A DNA stretch of 64,000 bases from a candidate division BRC1 bacterium ADurb.Bin183 (GCA_002070185.1 MWCT01000004.1:62001-126000); one strand, 5' to 3'. Shown: positions 9,907-19,987, counted from the stretch's first letter. Numbers and translations: made by a program. The notes: a model not told the origin generated them from the sequence alone.

Positions 9907-12051
9907 ATGAGAAATATGAAAAAAGAGGCAATGAAGATATTCCTCGCAAAACCGGGGAGTTTATTTGAATTCAGCGATTTGCAAAAACTGCTGGGGTTGG
10001 ATAAGGGAGAGCGGAAGGCGTTAAAATCCGCTTTGGATTCGTTGGAAGAAGAGGGTAAGATTCATAGATTTAAGAATCGAAAGTTTGGTCTGATGCGGTC
10101 GGCGGATATGGCAACTGGGACGCTCAGCATTGCCCGCAAAGGATACGGCTTTGTGCGGTGCGACCCGCCCGCGCCGAATGCGGCGCCGCCGCCGGATGTT
10201 TTTATTGCGCGGAAGAATTTGGGCGGAGCGCTTCATGGCGACCGGGTTCTTGTGAGGCTGCTCAACCGCGATTCGGAACGGATGAACGGGCGCATAGCAA
10301 AGGTTTTGGCGCGCGCGCAGACGGAGTTTGTGGGTCAATTTCAATTTGACAAAAAAGGCGGGGTTGTGATTCCCCGCAATGATAAAATCAACCGTCTTAT
10401 CAATATCCCCAAACTTGATTTTCGAAATCAATTGCAAAACGGTTTATGGGTTTTAGCGCGCGTTCTTGATTTCGGCGATGAGCGGCATCCGATGACGGGA
10501 GAGATTATTGATATTGTTGGCAAGGATGATGACAGGCGGATTGATATCCTCCTTGTCATTCGCGATTACGGCGTCCAGCCGGAATTTCCTGAAGAGGTTG
10601 TTGCTGAAGCCGGGGCGCTGCCTGAGGGCGTCAGCGCGGATGAGGCGGCGCGGCGCGAGGACTTTCGCGGCATAACAACCTTCACCATTGATCCGGAGAC
10701 GGCGAAGGATTTTGATGATGCGCTTTCGATAGAGCGGTTGGCAAATGGCATGTTTCGGCTAGGCGTTCATATCGCCGATGTGTCTCATTATGTGCAGCCG
10801 GATTCATTCATTGACCGCGAGGCTTTTGAGCGGGGCACGAGCATCTATCCTGTGGATCGGGTGATACCGATGTTGCCGGAGCGTCTTTCTAATAATTTAT
10901 GCAGCCTGCGCCCGAACGAAGACCGTCTGACGATGAGCGTTGTGATGGAGATAGATGGCGTGGGCAAGGTGCATCGCGCCGAGTTTTTCAATGGGATTAT
11001 CCGCTCGCGCCATCGGCTGAATTATACGGAGGTGCAAGCGGTTTTTGACCGCAGCGACCCTTGGCTCTGCGCCCATTATGCGGGCATACGCGATGAGCTG
11101 ACAGCGCTCAAAGAGTTGAACGGAATTTTGATAAAAATGCGCGAGGACAAAGGGGCGTTGGATTTGGATGTCGGGGAGGCGGATGTGATTTTTGATTCGG
11201 ATGGGAATGTGATAGATTTGCGGCGTCTTCCGCGCCTTGCCAGCCACCGCCTTGTGGAGCAGTGCATGGTTCTTGCCAATGAGGTTGTGGCGAGCAAATT
11301 ATTCCGTCAGAAAGTTCCTTCGATTTACCGCATCCATGAGCCGCCGGGTCAGGATAAGCTTCACAGGCTGGTTCCGGTGCTTGCCAATTTTGGCGTGGCG
11401 TTGCCGCCCAAACGCGCCATCACGCCGAGAATTTTGCAAGAGGCGCTGAGGCGCATCGAGCGGCTGGGCGAGGCGGGGGGTATTTTGCGGCGTGTGATTC
11501 TGCGGGCTATGATGCGGGCGGAATATGCGCCGGAAAACAAGGGGCATTATGGGCTGGGCAGTTCCTGTTATACGCATTTCACCAGCCCCATCCGACGGTA
11601 TCCCGACCTCATCGTCCATCGTATGCTTAAAAGCGTCATTGCCGGAGAGCATAAAGATGAACAGTTTCGCAAGTTTTGGAAGGAGCGTATGCCGGAGATT
11701 GCGCAACACGCCACAAACAGAGAGGAACGGGCTGGGAATATAGAGAACGAAGCAACGAACATCCTTGGGTTGGAATATATGCGCCGCTTTTTGGGTCATG
11801 AGTTAGTAGGCTTTGTTTCTGGCGTGACCAACTTTGGACTTTTTGTGGAATTGAAACGCTACCCCATCGAGGGGCTTATCAAAATATCCAATCTTGACGG
11901 CGACAAATACGAGTTCGAAGAGGAGACTCTGACACTCAAGGGCAAGCGGAAGGGGCAGGGCTTTCGCCTTGGGGATCGCCTCCTTGTTTCTATTGACCAT
12001 ATTGATGTGATGAAGCAGGAAATGGATTTATCTTTTGTGGACAAGATTTGA
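9907..12051 (+). CDS. rnr: Ribonuclease R
   Basis: A 714-residue RNase II-superfamily 3'-to-5' exoribonuclease that degrades structured RNA. The order is an N-terminal winged-helix region (about 1-70), two cold-shock OB folds, the RNB catalytic domain and an S1 domain. The RNB signature TIDPETAKDFDDALS carries the metal-binding aspartates. The C-terminal S1 fold begins near GHELVGFVSGVTNFGLF. The length is slightly short for RNase R because the C-terminal basic tail is small. Starts at 9907, 9916 and 9925 are all in frame and none has a strong ribosome site. The stop is 32 bp before the GH20 start. Confidence 0.96.
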   Translation: MRNMKKEAMKIFLAKPGSLFEFSDLQKLLGLDKGERKALKSALDSLEEEGKIHRFKNRKFGLMRSADMATGTLSIARKGYGFVRCDPPAPNAAPPPDVFIARKNLGGALHGDRVLVRLLNRDSERMNGRIAKVLARAQTEFVGQFQFDKKGGVVIPRNDKINRLINIPKLDFRNQLQNGLWVLARVLDFGDERHPMTGEIIDIVGKDDDRRIDILLVIRDYGVQPEFPEEVVAEAGALPEGVSADEAARREDFRGITTFTIDPETAKDFDDALSIERLANGMFRLGVHIADVSHYVQPDSFIDREAFERGTSIYPVDRVIPMLPERLSNNLCSLRPNEDRLTMSVVMEIDGVGKVHRAEFFNGIIRSRHRLNYTEVQAVFDRSDPWLCAHYAGIRDELTALKELNGILIKMREDKGALDLDVGEADVIFDSDGNVIDLRRLPRLASHRLVEQCMVLANEVVASKLFRQKVPSIYRIHEPPGQDKLHRLVPVLANFGVALPPKRAITPRILQEALRRIERLGEAGGILRRVILRAMMRAEYAPENKGHYGLGSSCYTHFTSPIRRYPDLIVHRMLKSVIAGEHKDEQFRKFWKERMPEIAQHATNREERAGNIENEATNILGLEYMRRFLGHELVGFVSGVTNFGLFVELKRYPIEGLIKISNLDGDKYEFEEETLTLKGKRKGQGFRLGDRLLVSIDHIDVMKQEMDLSFVDKI

Positions 12052-12083
12052 TAATTATCAAAAAAATGAAAAAGGAGCGCGAG

Positions 12084-14063
12084 ATGACTCATCGAACCAT
12101 GATTTGGGGATTTGTTGTTTCGTTTTTTTGCCTTTTGGCAATCAATCACACATTCAGCGCGGAGGTTTCTATGAAATCTAAAAACGATGAAACGTCAACA
12201 ACACCGATTGCGAGTATTATCCCCAAGCCGGCAAAGATTAGCTTCGGCGATGGTTTTTTTGCAATTAAGCCGGACACTATAATAATGGCGGACGAAGAAG
12301 TTCAAAAGGAAGCCGAATATCTTGCGGACGTTCTTCAACCGGCGATGGGTTTGGGGTTCGCATTAAAGGTCCAATTGCGGGAGAATATGCAAGAGTCAAA
12401 TAACAGCATCATACTCAAGATTGATCCCTTGCTCAACGCATTGGGTGACGAAGGCTACAAGATGAGTGTCAGCGGTGAGCGCGTCATTATAAGCGGGGCA
12501 AAACCGGCTGGCGTTTTTTACGGCTGCCAGACGCTGAGGCAGATGCTGCCTATTGAGATTTTCGGAGATAAGAAAGCTGAGGGCGTTGACTGGAAAGTGC
12601 CATGCGCGGAGATAGAAGACCAGCCGCGTTTTGAATGGCGCGGGCAGTTGTTTGACTGCTGCCGCCATTTTTTCAGCGTGGACACAGTTAAGCGCGCCAT
12701 TGATTTGCTTGCCCTGCACAAGATGAACCGTTTGCACTGGCATTTAACGGAGGATCAGGGCTGGCGTGTTGAAATAAAGAAGTATCCCAAGCTTACGGAG
12801 GTTGGGGCGTGGAGAATCGAAAACGATGGCAGCCGCTACGGCGGGTTTTATACACAGAAGGAAATGCGCGAGATTGTGGAATATGCGTCCGCGTGCCATA
12901 TTATGGTTGTACCGGAAATTGAAATGCCAGGGCATTCTATAGCCGCTCTTGCAAGCTATCCGCATCTGGGATGCACGGGCGGTCCTTACAAAGTGGCGAA
13001 CAGCTGGGGCGTATTCACGGATGTTTATTGCGCAGGAAACAAAGATGTTTTCCGCTTTATCGAAGATGTTCTAACCGAGGTGTTGGATATTTTCCCTTCG
13101 CCATATATTCATATCGGCGGCGATGAATGCCCGAAGGATGCATGGAAGAAATGTTCGAAATGTCAGGCGCGCATTCAGGCGGAAAATCTGAAGGATGAAC
13201 ATGAATTGCAGAGTTATTTCATCAAGAGAATTGATAAATTTCTCACAGGCAAGGGACGGCGTTTGATTGGATGGGACGAGATACTGGAGGGCGGGCTTTC
13301 GCCAAATGCGGTGGTTCAATCATGGCGCGGCATCAAAGGTGGCATCGAGTCAGCGCGCCAATCTCATGATGTGATTATGTCTCCGACGACGCATTGCTAT
13401 CTCGATTACGATTATACAAGCATTTCGGTTGAAAAATCCTATTTATTTGAGCCGGTGCCTTCCGAATTAACTGAAAAGGAATCGCGGCATATTCTGGGAC
13501 TTGAGGGAAATATCTGGGCGGAACGCGTTTCGAATCAGGACCGTCTTGACTTTCAGCTTTATCCGCGTCTAACTGCGCTTTCGGAGGTTGGGTGGTCGCC
13601 GAAGGCGGCACGGGATTGGAATGATTTTGACGTCCGCTTGAATACTCACCTAAAACGTTTGGAGCTGCTGGGAGTAAAATACGGCAAAGATGAAATGGGA
13701 CCGATTTTGCAAGACGCCCAATTGTTGGGTCATTGGTCGGCGAATCAGATGAAGATGGAGGGGGTCGAGCTCGAATGGGATGCGACGCCATTTATAAAGG
13801 ATGCCGGCAAATATCACGTTATCTTCTTTTATAAAAAAGGGGCAAGCGCCCTGCAAATCGAATGGGCGGCGCTTTTGGAGAATGGGAAAGAGATTCAACG
13901 CGATACGCATCAGGGATGGAGCGGGGCGGTGAAGCGCGATATTGTCTTCACATTTTTGCTGCCTGAGCGCGCTGCGGGAGCGGCATACGCCATTCGGGCA
14001 TTCGGCATACCGCAAGGGGATGAAGATTCCAACGGCGATGTGCTCATCAAGTTTGACGAATAA
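12084..14063 (+). CDS. Secreted beta-N-acetylhexosaminidase, GH20
   Basis: A 659-residue exo-glycosidase that releases terminal N-acetylglucosamine or N-acetylgalactosamine. Residues 1-26 are a signal peptide (MTHRTMIWGFVVS and on to FSA). A GH20b N-terminal domain is followed by the TIM barrel with HWHLTEDQGWR and the catalytic pair D347-E348 in HIGGDE. The C-terminal 110 residues form an extra beta-type domain. The ATG at 12084 is chosen because AAGGAG lies just upstream and it begins the signal peptide. Upstream in-frame starts add unlikely residues and would overlap rnr. It probably acts in the periplasm or outside the cell on chitin- or glycan-derived sugars. Confidence 0.95.
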   Translation: MTHRTMIWGFVVSFFCLLAINHTFSAEVSMKSKNDETSTTPIASIIPKPAKISFGDGFFAIKPDTIIMADEEVQKEAEYLADVLQPAMGLGFALKVQLRENMQESNNSIILKIDPLLNALGDEGYKMSVSGERVIISGAKPAGVFYGCQTLRQMLPIEIFGDKKAEGVDWKVPCAEIEDQPRFEWRGQLFDCCRHFFSVDTVKRAIDLLALHKMNRLHWHLTEDQGWRVEIKKYPKLTEVGAWRIENDGSRYGGFYTQKEMREIVEYASACHIMVVPEIEMPGHSIAALASYPHLGCTGGPYKVANSWGVFTDVYCAGNKDVFRFIEDVLTEVLDIFPSPYIHIGGDECPKDAWKKCSKCQARIQAENLKDEHELQSYFIKRIDKFLTGKGRRLIGWDEILEGGLSPNAVVQSWRGIKGGIESARQSHDVIMSPTTHCYLDYDYTSISVEKSYLFEPVPSELTEKESRHILGLEGNIWAERVSNQDRLDFQLYPRLTALSEVGWSPKAARDWNDFDVRLNTHLKRLELLGVKYGKDEMGPILQDAQLLGHWSANQMKMEGVELEWDATPFIKDAGKYHVIFFYKKGASALQIEWAALLENGKEIQRDTHQGWSGAVKRDIVFTFLLPERAAGAAYAIRAFGIPQGDEDSNGDVLIKFDE

Positions 14064-14077
14064 ATTATTTTTTTATT

Positions 14078-15001
14078 TTATGGTTTGTGCCAATTTCTGC
14101 GAAGGACAACCATAACGGGGTAATGGTCGGATATTTTGTTTAAAACGGAATCCCGACACACACCTGCTTTGAGAATCCATTGTGCCATTTTTTTATTCAG
14201 CAGGATAAAGTCTAGCCTTCTTGAAAATTTGTTTTGTTCTTCCGGCGATTTGGAAACAAGCATGGAGGGAAAAGAAGCCGTCGTGTCTTGAGCATCATCA
14301 AGGGTTTTAACATAAGTATCAATCAAACCGGCGTCGAAAAATGTTTGCAGGACGGAAAAATCCATTTTTCCGTTATCAAGGTTTCGCCGTTTTTCGTCTT
14401 TTTGTTCTTGTGCGATCATGCGCTGGAGGAATTCTTTTTTATTTGAAAGTTGTTTTTGGTCATAAGGGCTAAAGGCATTGAAATCTCCCAGCACAATGAC
14501 CGGCTCTTCCCGCTCAATCAGCGCTTTTGCTTTAGCGCATATAATGCCCGCTTCAATCCGACGTCTTGCCAAATCAAAGGGCGATAGATGGATAACAAAA
14601 AAATTCAATCCGGCGGTTTTGCAATGGAGATAACCGTGATGCATATCGTGCAGACGTTTTTCAATTGTTTCAATAGGCTCTTTTGAAGTCAGCCCGACCG
14701 GGAATCCGTTCTCTTTGAGAATCTGCGCATAATTGTGCCCCCAGTTTTTTGCGACGGATTCCAGTTTATGTTGTGTGAATCCATTGAGTTCCTCCAAAGC
14801 CACGACATCGGGATTTTGTTCCTTTATCCAATTCGCGCCATCGTTGATATTCTTGCCGTGATTGAAACCGTATAAAACATTATAGGAGATGATTTTCAAA
14901 TCATCGGAGTGCGGATTTTGATTTTCTTCTGCGGCTCCTATAGCCAAAAGAAAGAGTAAGAAACAGCAAATAACATGGGGCAGAATATTTTTGGGGTTCA
15001 T
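14078..15001 (-). CDS. Secreted endonuclease/exonuclease/phosphatase-family hydrolase
   Basis: A 307-residue protein with a signal peptide (to about residue 24) and the four-layer EEP fold. Visible active-site marks are the metal-binding glutamate in VALEELNGF, the H-x-S pattern in VIHLSPFD, the Asp-Asn of VLGDFNAF, and the terminal Asp-His of SDHYPVMV. Members include DNase I-like nucleases, sphingomyelinases and phosphatases, and the substrate cannot be chosen here. It is convergent with the GH20 gene (14 bp between stops). It lies 51 bp beyond the glycosidase gene on the same strand, so it may share its transcript. Confidence 0.85.
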   Translation of the reverse strand: MNPKNILPHVICCFLLFLLAIGAAEENQNPHSDDLKIISYNVLYGFNHGKNINDGANWIKEQNPDVVALEELNGFTQHKLESVAKNWGHNYAQILKENGFPVGLTSKEPIETIEKRLHDMHHGYLHCKTAGLNFFVIHLSPFDLARRRIEAGIICAKAKALIEREEPVIVLGDFNAFSPYDQKQLSNKKEFLQRMIAQEQKDEKRRNLDNGKMDFSVLQTFFDAGLIDTYVKTLDDAQDTTASFPSMLVSKSPEEQNKFSRRLDFILLNKKMAQWILKAGVCRDSVLNKISDHYPVMVVLRRNWHKP

Positions 15002-15052
15002 AGCGCACTCACCATAAATTTTTGACTTTTTGCGTAATAAACAAAGGGTTCA

Positions 15053-16957
15053 TTATTCATACATATTTTTCTTTTCCAACGCCTGCGTTAGCTTTAATAT
15101 AAGGTCTGAATCGGAATCAGAGAAGATAACCGCTTCGTGATGATCAAAGATAAGGTATTCTTCCTCCGTCTCTTCGAGTTCATACTGGCAGACAACATTG
15201 GCATACGCGTCAAGATAGGTCAGTATTGAATACTCCTGAAACTCTTCAAGTTCCAATCTGGCTGGAATTCCTGAAATATTATAAACAATTTCCATATCTT
15301 CCAAAAAAATATGAAACATCCCGTCTATAATATCAAAGAGATTAGAAATGCAAATTGAAAAGACCTCGCGCGGGAGATTGGTTGGCAGACAGGCGTATGG
15401 TATAATATTTTGGGGATTATTTTTTTTCTTATTAATTTTATTCAAAAATCTTTTTGGCATGACGATAACGTTAGATAAATTGCCTGATAAATGATTTTGT
15501 ATGGCGCGTTGTTCCTTTTCAGAGAGTCCGGCAGCTCCCGTGGATAAATATAACACCTTTTGCGGGGGCGTAATTTTCTCTTTCTTAAAGTAATCCATCA
15601 TGTCGCTCAATGATTCATCTATGAAAATCCCCCAGGTGTATTTGGCGGCTTCGGCAAAGCGATGGAATGGAAAGGCGCGCGCCGATGTCAGGAGTTTGTT
15701 TTCGGCGATGAATTGATGGGCGTATTCTTTATCAGCGACAATGGCAATGCGGGCATCAATATACTTAGAGAAATCGGGGAGTTCGCGCAGCGCGGCGATG
15801 ACGCGAGTCAATTTGACGAGCATATCTTCCGTGTCGTAGATGGTTTTATAGGCGTCGTTGTATAATCCTTGATATTTAATGTTGTAGTTCCAGATGGCAA
15901 AGCCGGCAAGTTTCGCCCCGTATTCGCTGGCAGAGGACACCGCCATAATCTGATTCACGACGGCATCCGTGATATTTGCCTGATCCAGAGAGCCCTGCCC
16001 CAGCCCCCAGCTGTTGCCCGTTGTCCAGAGCCAATAGGGGCGTTTATGTTTGCTGGAAAGATAGGCAAGCTGCTTGAGCAGGAGAACGAGCATGACGATA
16101 TCTTCTTCTGAGATGGGTGTTTTTTGGTCGCCGTCTCTGGGATAAACATCAAAGCTGGGATGGAAATAGGGAGGCGTTTTAGCAAAAAGGGCGGGAACGC
16201 TGGGAAGTAAATTTTCCTCCCGCGCATGGAAACCGCAGAAAGACATGGTGGAGGGAATGTCCGGGCAGACATCATGCCATGCTATGGCGCTCCATGCGGC
16301 GTAATCGGCTATGTAATGATTCTGGAATTCGCCGAGAGCCCTTTTGGCTGTGTCATCGCCGTTTAATGCCTCCTGAAAGGTCATGCCGTTTTTTTCCTTG
16401 AATGCCTTTTCGGCAAACTCCGAATAGTCACCGCCGAAAGGCTCATCGGCAAGGTTAACCATTATGATGATAGAGCGGTAGTCTTTGATGATTGTATCGG
16501 CGACCCATTTATAAAAGCGTTTGATATCCCTCTGATACTGAGGGGCATAAAAACAAGCGGAGATGCCGCCCCAATCAATCGGCGAGCCATTGGGGAAACG
16601 GCGGAGAGAATCTGGGTGCGCCTCGTTCCAGCGTGTTCCCATTTGAATCTGGTAGCCGATGGGAAAAACAACAGGAATATTTTTTTTGAGGCAGTAATCA
16701 AGGAGGCGCCGCTGCGCATTTATTATTTCAATGGCGTCCTCATGGCGGGGATCGCTGCTGTCAATAAACGCCTCATAGACTGCGTAAGAAAGAGCTGGCT
16801 CGATTTTCTTTGCATCGCACTCGCCCGGATTATTATGCCCGATCCAGATGAAGTTCACGCCAAGTTCCAAAAGCCTGTCCACATGATAGGCGATTTCATC
16901 GGCGGTCATTTCTGGATAGGGATCAAATGCCCACCCTGAGTAAATTTTATCTTTCAA
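15053..16957 (-). CDS. Putative glycoside hydrolase, GH-A clan (GH42-like TIM barrel)
   Basis: A 634-residue protein without a signal peptide. The N-terminal 380 residues read as a TIM barrel: YHVDRLLELGVNFIWIGHN, then CLKKNIPVVFPIGYQ, and a candidate acid/base glutamate E172 in NLADEPFGG, followed by WSAIAWHD and the WLWTTGNSWG strand. A Rossmann-like trimerisation/glutamine-amidotransferase-like region and a small beta domain follow, as in GH42 enzymes. The start is TTG at 16957, chosen because GGAG sits seven bases upstream. It lies 28 bp after the sugar-binding lipoprotein gene, so the protein probably hydrolyses an imported oligosaccharide in the cytoplasm. The family is inferred from pattern. 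Confidence 0.68.
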   Translation of the reverse strand: MKDKIYSGWAFDPYPEMTADEIAYHVDRLLELGVNFIWIGHNNPGECDAKKIEPALSYAVYEAFIDSSDPRHEDAIEIINAQRRLLDYCLKKNIPVVFPIGYQIQMGTRWNEAHPDSLRRFPNGSPIDWGGISACFYAPQYQRDIKRFYKWVADTIIKDYRSIIIMVNLADEPFGGDYSEFAEKAFKEKNGMTFQEALNGDDTAKRALGEFQNHYIADYAAWSAIAWHDVCPDIPSTMSFCGFHAREENLLPSVPALFAKTPPYFHPSFDVYPRDGDQKTPISEEDIVMLVLLLKQLAYLSSKHKRPYWLWTTGNSWGLGQGSLDQANITDAVVNQIMAVSSASEYGAKLAGFAIWNYNIKYQGLYNDAYKTIYDTEDMLVKLTRVIAALRELPDFSKYIDARIAIVADKEYAHQFIAENKLLTSARAFPFHRFAEAAKYTWGIFIDESLSDMMDYFKKEKITPPQKVLYLSTGAAGLSEKEQRAIQNHLSGNLSNVIVMPKRFLNKINKKKNNPQNIIPYACLPTNLPREVFSICISNLFDIIDGMFHIFLEDMEIVYNISGIPARLELEEFQEYSILTYLDAYANVVCQYELEETEEEYLIFDHHEAVIFSDSDSDLILKLTQALEKKNMYE

Positions 16958-16985
16958 TTAATTCTCCATTTGATATAATTTTTCA

Positions 16986-18353
16986 TCAATTGCCGATTTT
17001 ATCAAGGTAACGTTTTTGGAATTCCGCAGCTGCGTCTTTGAGTATTTTCTGCGGGTCGGCGTCTTTTTTGGTAAGAACGGTCTGGACGGCGGGACCGAGG
17101 CATTCGCTATAAAGTTGCTGACAATAGTAGGGCGGTTCGGTGTGAACATATTTTGCCGCTTCCTGCATCAATTCCTTTTGCGAAGGGACGGTGCGGTATT
17201 TATCTATGATAGCATCCACCTTATCTTGGTATTCGCCATGGAAGACGGGCAGGACGCCGTGTCCGACAATTCTCCCCTGTTCGCGGGCGATGTGGCATTT
17301 GAGTTCTATAGCTTCGAGTTCGTAATCAAAGGTAATCGCCTTGAACGCCCACTGTTGTTTTTCCTTTGGGATTGTGGGGTTGATGATGCTGAAGGCGCCG
17401 CCCATCTGGTTGGCGCGTCCGCCGGGTCCGGCGGGCATGAGGGCGATGCCGATTTTATCAATATCCATTTTGTATTTGATTTTGAGATGTTCCAGATATT
17501 CGGGCGTGAAGAACGCCATAGCGATGCGCTCCGAGGCAAAGAGTTCAAAAAGGTCGTCATTATTGCACAGGACATCTTCCTGAAGGATATTGTGTTTCCA
17601 GCGCAGGTCTTTAACAAATTGCAGCGCGCTGACCGCCTCCTGCGAATCAAAAACCGCCTGCCATTTGCCGTCCTTTTTGACTTCTAAATCGCCACCCGCC
17701 TGCCAGACCCAATTGAGGAAATGCCATCCTGCGCCGCCTTTTTCGCCAAGGATGCCAAAACCGGCGCGCCCTTTGGAACGGTCGGTGAGTTTTTTGCCGT
17801 ATTCCACAAGCTCCTCCCAAGTGTCCGGCGCTTTTTCAAATCCGGCTTCTTTGAAGATGTCTTTGTTATAGAAGAGGGTCATGACGTAGCAGCCGCCTGC
17901 TCCGCCGACAGGCAGCCCGTAGATGCGGTCATTATGGGTGATGGATTTGACAACGGTTTGATTGACGAATGGGTATTTGTCCCATGTCTTGACCAAGTCT
18001 GTGATGTCGGCGGCGAGCCCTTTTTCAATAACGACTGTTCCCTCGGTTGCAAAAACCCCTACGACATCGGTGCAGTTGCCGCCGCTCATTCGCACCATAA
18101 AAGTTTCAGGAGAAAACTGCCATGTATCGAAATACAGGCTGGCTTCGGGATAGCGCTTCATAAAGGTTTCGTTATATTGACGCTGCTCTTCAAGGCGGTT
18201 GTCTTCGCCTTCGCGCGCGCCATTGTTTATGCTGATGACAATTTTTTTTGAGGTTGATTGCGGCTGTGTTTTATCGCCGCCGCATCCGATGAGAAGCATG
18301 GCGAGGAAGGCTGTCAGGATGCACAGAGAGAGTGTTACTCGTATTCGGCGCAT
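16986..18353 (-). CDS. Extracellular solute-binding lipoprotein, family 1 (sugar ABC import)
   Basis: A 455-residue periplasmic binding protein. The lipobox LLIGC lies after a 20-residue hydrophobic stretch, so the mature protein is lipid-anchored. Family 1 marks include the hinge segment LFYNKDIFKEAGFEKAPDTWEELVEYGKKL and the GAGGCYVM strand. The ATG at 18353 has an AAGGAG six to seven bases upstream and begins the signal sequence. An upstream in-frame start at 18449 would add 32 residues with no signal logic. It is followed at 28 bp by the glycosidase gene. No permease or ATPase genes lie next to it. Confidence 0.9.
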   Translation of the reverse strand: MRRIRVTLSLCILTAFLAMLLIGCGGDKTQPQSTSKKIVISINNGAREGEDNRLEEQRQYNETFMKRYPEASLYFDTWQFSPETFMVRMSGGNCTDVVGVFATEGTVVIEKGLAADITDLVKTWDKYPFVNQTVVKSITHNDRIYGLPVGGAGGCYVMTLFYNKDIFKEAGFEKAPDTWEELVEYGKKLTDRSKGRAGFGILGEKGGAGWHFLNWVWQAGGDLEVKKDGKWQAVFDSQEAVSALQFVKDLRWKHNILQEDVLCNNDDLFELFASERIAMAFFTPEYLEHLKIKYKMDIDKIGIALMPAGPGGRANQMGGAFSIINPTIPKEKQQWAFKAITFDYELEAIELKCHIAREQGRIVGHGVLPVFHGEYQDKVDAIIDKYRTVPSQKELMQEAAKYVHTEPPYYCQQLYSECLGPAVQTVLTKKDADPQKILKDAAAEFQKRYLDKIGN

Positions 18354-18455
18354 AATTATCTCCTTTGAATGGGATGAAAAAACGTATCCGTTTATTTTGT
18401 CTATACAAAAGTATAATAAGTTGTTATTGGGGCGTTCCATCAGAATCAAGACAAA

Positions 18456-18836
18456 TTATTTTTTCTTTTTTGGCGGCGATTTGATGACTTTCACTTCAAC
18501 CCGCGTGATGCCCTTTTCGATAATGCCCAATTTTTTTGCGGCGGCGTAAGAGAGGTCAATAATGCGTCCGCGTATAAAAGGACCGCGGTTGTTAATTCGC
18601 ACCACCACTTCGCGCCCGGAATCCAAATCTTTGACGCGCACCCATGTGTTGAAGGGAAGCTTTCTATGAGCGGCGGTCATGGAATGCATGTTATAGATTT
18701 CGCCGCTGGCTGTTTTTTTGCCGTGAAAATCTTTGCCATACCAGCAGCCGATTCCGCGTTGGGTTCCTGCGGAGGCGCAACCGACTACGCAGCAAAGCGC
18801 AACCGCAAGAAGAATAAACCTGCATAATTTTATCAT
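18456..18836 (-). CDS. rlpA: RlpA-family septal lipoprotein (DPBB fold)
   Basis: A 126-residue lipoprotein: a signal peptide with the lipobox VVGC, then a double-psi beta-barrel with GCWYGKDFHGKKTASGE, then NRGPF and DLSYAAAKKLG, the standard RlpA core. In well-studied members this fold is a peptidoglycan glycosidase acting on denuded glycan, but many short forms lack proof of activity. There is no SPOR domain at the C-terminus, which ends in a basic PPKKKK tail. The ATG at 18836 has TAAGGAG upstream, which decides the start against a longer form from 18893. Confidence 0.9.
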   Translation of the reverse strand: MIKLCRFILLAVALCCVVGCASAGTQRGIGCWYGKDFHGKKTASGEIYNMHSMTAAHRKLPFNTWVRVKDLDSGREVVVRINNRGPFIRGRIIDLSYAAAKKLGIIEKGITRVEVKVIKSPPKKKK

Positions 18837-18906
18837 AGCGAATCTCCTTAATACATTGATGGAATTATAAAGAATGGCGGTTGCGGAATTCAAGCATTAA
18901 TGGAGT

Positions 18907-19332
18907 TCAATCTTTTTTGACTTCAACGGAAACGCAGATATGTCCTGCTTTCGCACAGGCATCAAGGACACGTACGATGGTTTCGTGACGCGCATTTGCA
19001 TCGCCTTTGAGGATTATCTGCTCGACTTCGCGCGGCTGATGCGATATCAATTCTTTTTCGAGGGCGTCTGCGCTGATTGGGCGGTCATCGAGGTAGATGT
19101 CATTTTCTTTTGTGACAACAAGAACGATTATTTTTTTAGGCGATTCGGCGCGGCGGGCTTCCGAGGCGCTGGGCAGACGGATATCGAGATACGCCTGCGT
19201 CTGCTTTATGGTTGTGGCAAGGATGAAGAAAAAGATGAGGTTGAAAATCATATCAAGCAGCGGGGTGAGGTTGATGCCGGATTCTCCTTCCCAATCCACA
19301 AGATGGCGCAAATTTTTATGATGCCTTTTCAT
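18907..19332 (-). CDS. exbD: ExbD/TolR-type biopolymer transport protein
   Basis: A 141-residue protein with a short cytoplasmic N-terminus, one membrane helix (near DMIFNLIFFFILATT) carrying the conserved Asp of NLTPLLDMIF, then a periplasmic ExbD domain. It forms the energised stator with ExbB for TonB- or Tol-type systems. The ATG at 19332 overlaps the 3' end of the exbB-like gene by 17 bp. No tonB, tolA or pal is in the window, so a TonB or Tol role is not decided. Confidence 0.9.
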   Translation of the reverse strand: MKRHHKNLRHLVDWEGESGINLTPLLDMIFNLIFFFILATTIKQTQAYLDIRLPSASEARRAESPKKIIVLVVTKENDIYLDDRPISADALEKELISHQPREVEQIILKGDANARHETIVRVLDACAKAGHICVSVEVKKD

Positions 19333-19987
19333 GGCTGCCATCCGCGTCGGATAATGTTGATTTGTTTTCCAGAGCGTTAATTTGTTCCATGAGATTTTTG
19401 ATTGTTTCAGGCAGGAGGGATGTTTCGTAATAAAAGAGTTTTTGTTTGAGCAGATAGAGGACAACGAAAGACGGGATGGCGATGGAGAGTCCCCAGAGTG
19501 TTGTGACCAGAGCCTGATTGATGCCGCGGCTGAGTTGGGCAATGGAATGCTGGTCGGACATGGCAAAGATGTAGAACGTGTCCATCATACCCAGAATTGT
19601 GCCGAGCAAACCGAGCAGCGGGGCGATGGTGTAAATGACCGAGAGTTGGTTGTTTTTGTGATAAAGGCGTGAGACTTCTTCATTGATGAATTCGGCGGCT
19701 ATGTCGCGCCATTCCTCGGCGGAGGGCATCGGGCGAATTTCCATGAGCCGGCGCAGAACGCGGCTGAGGGTGGATTCATCTTTCTCAACCATTTGCCGGA
19801 ATGGGGCGGCGTCGCGGGATTTTTCACACGAGGCAAGCAGCGTCCGGATGCGCTCAGGTGCGACGCGCGCTCGCCGCAGATTGATGAGTCCCTGAATCGC
19901 AAACCAAAGCGCAAAGAACGAGCAGGGGATCAGGAAATACATCATGATTCCGCCGCTTGCCACATATCGTTCAAAATAAGTTTCCAC
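19316..19987 (-). CDS. exbB: MotA/TolQ/ExbB proton-channel protein
   Basis: A 223-residue membrane protein with three helices: one near residues 12-33, and two in the C-terminal half around VIYTIAPLLGLLGTILGMMDTF and VTTLWGLSIAIPSFVVLYLL. The GLLGT motif of the family is present. A basic cytoplasmic loop lies between helices 1 and 2. The start is GTG at 19987, with AGAGG eight bases upstream. It overlaps exbD, so the two are co-translated. Confidence 0.92.
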   Translation of the reverse strand: METYFERYVASGGIMMYFLIPCSFFALWFAIQGLINLRRARVAPERIRTLLASCEKSRDAAPFRQMVEKDESTLSRVLRRLMEIRPMPSAEEWRDIAAEFINEEVSRLYHKNNQLSVIYTIAPLLGLLGTILGMMDTFYIFAMSDQHSIAQLSRGINQALVTTLWGLSIAIPSFVVLYLLKQKLFYYETSLLPETIKNLMEQINALENKSTLSDADGSHEKAS

